NCBI GenBank assembly: GCA_937915925.1
Contig: CALGGM010000118.1
Coordinates: forward strand, 1-14,692
Reading direction: 5' to 3'
DNA from: an uncultured Clostridia bacterium
GTDB lineage: Bacteria; Bacillota; Clostridia; Christensenellales; CAG-138
DNA length: 14,692 nt
Shown: piece after piece, positions 14,644 through 14,692 of the stretch
Position numbering within the stretch: the stretch's first letter is position 1
Layout of the letters: each line of letters starts with the position of its first letter
Notes under the pieces: generated by a model
Seen by the model: the letters and a program-made list of their open reading frames with translations, nothing else
Database searches by the model: none
What the model was told of the DNA's origin: nothing
Made by a program: the position numbers and the translations under genes

Positions 14644-14692
14644 CTTGCCTTCCCTGTGCAAGGGAAGGTGGATGCCGAAGGCAGACGGAAGG
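14644..14692 (+). repeat. Two-hairpin intergenic repeat, full copy C (reaches window edge)
   Basis: Hairpin 1 is CCTTCCC (14648-14654), loop TGTGCAA, GGGAAGG (14662-14668). Hairpin 2 is TGCC (14673-14676), loop GAA, GGCA (14680-14683), then GACGGAAGG. It has the same order, loops and spacing as 132-182, with paired base changes in both stems. The element may continue past the end of the window. Confidence 0.7.

Larger units (their letters stand above)
14365..14692. other. Non-coding right flank made of inverted repeats
   Basis: No plausible gene. The stretch is nearly all self-complementary. It holds CCTACGG/CCGTAGG arms (14420-14426 and 14438-14444), a perfect palindrome (14444-14462), an inverted pair of roughly 31-36-base units (14484-14514 and 14543-14578), GTAGGGG twice forward (14440-14446, 14478-14484) and once inverted (14620-14626), and a full two-hairpin repeat at the window edge (14644-14692). 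It looks like an accumulation site for dispersed intergenic repeats. Confidence 0.75.

Overview
The window is a gene-dense, GC-rich piece of bacterial chromosome. It most likely comes from a Clostridia-type member of the Bacillota (Firmicutes), probably an uncultured gut organism. The evidence is the gene content and order (divergent tmcAL/pta-ackA, then recJ, rel, dtd, an MBL hydrolase, hemZ, and hisS-aspS behind a T-box leader), the strong AGGAGG-type ribosome binding sites, and intergenic hairpin repeats of a style I associate with gut Clostridia. Genus cannot be told from the sequence. All ten genes appear intact and complete.

Layout. 1-332 is non-coding and repeat-rich. tmcAL (a tRNA-Met wobble acetylation enzyme) runs leftwards from 1535 to 333. 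A roughly 100-base AT-rich spacer with face-to-face promoters separates it from pta-ackA (1640-3857), the acetate/ATP module, which ends in a good intrinsic terminator. recJ starts only a few bases after that terminator and leads a tight rightward cluster: recJ (ssDNA exonuclease), rel (ppGpp synthetase/hydrolase), dtd (D-aminoacyl-tRNA deacylase), an MBL hydrolase and hemZ (radical SAM protein). A consensus promoter and a T-box riboswitch (about 10665-10893) then control hisS-aspS, followed closely by trxA and an intrinsic terminator. The last 330 bases are again non-coding and packed with inverted repeats.

How it works together. Much of the window concerns translation quality and supply: tRNA modification (TmcAL), D-amino-acid proofreading (Dtd), two aminoacyl-tRNA synthetases and the stringent-response enzyme that senses uncharged tRNA. 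The T-box couples hisS-aspS expression to tRNA charging. Its candidate specifier (GAC) and its UGGC bulge both point to tRNA-Asp, although hisS is the first gene.

I found no convincing previously undescribed protein system; this is conserved housekeeping chromosome. The points most worth a second look are a dispersed two-hairpin repeat whose copies near both window ends differ by pair-preserving changes, the Asp-type T-box with an overlapping GAC/CAU specifier region, the interlocked divergent promoters, and a recJ gene with no Shine-Dalgarno sequence pressed against a terminator.
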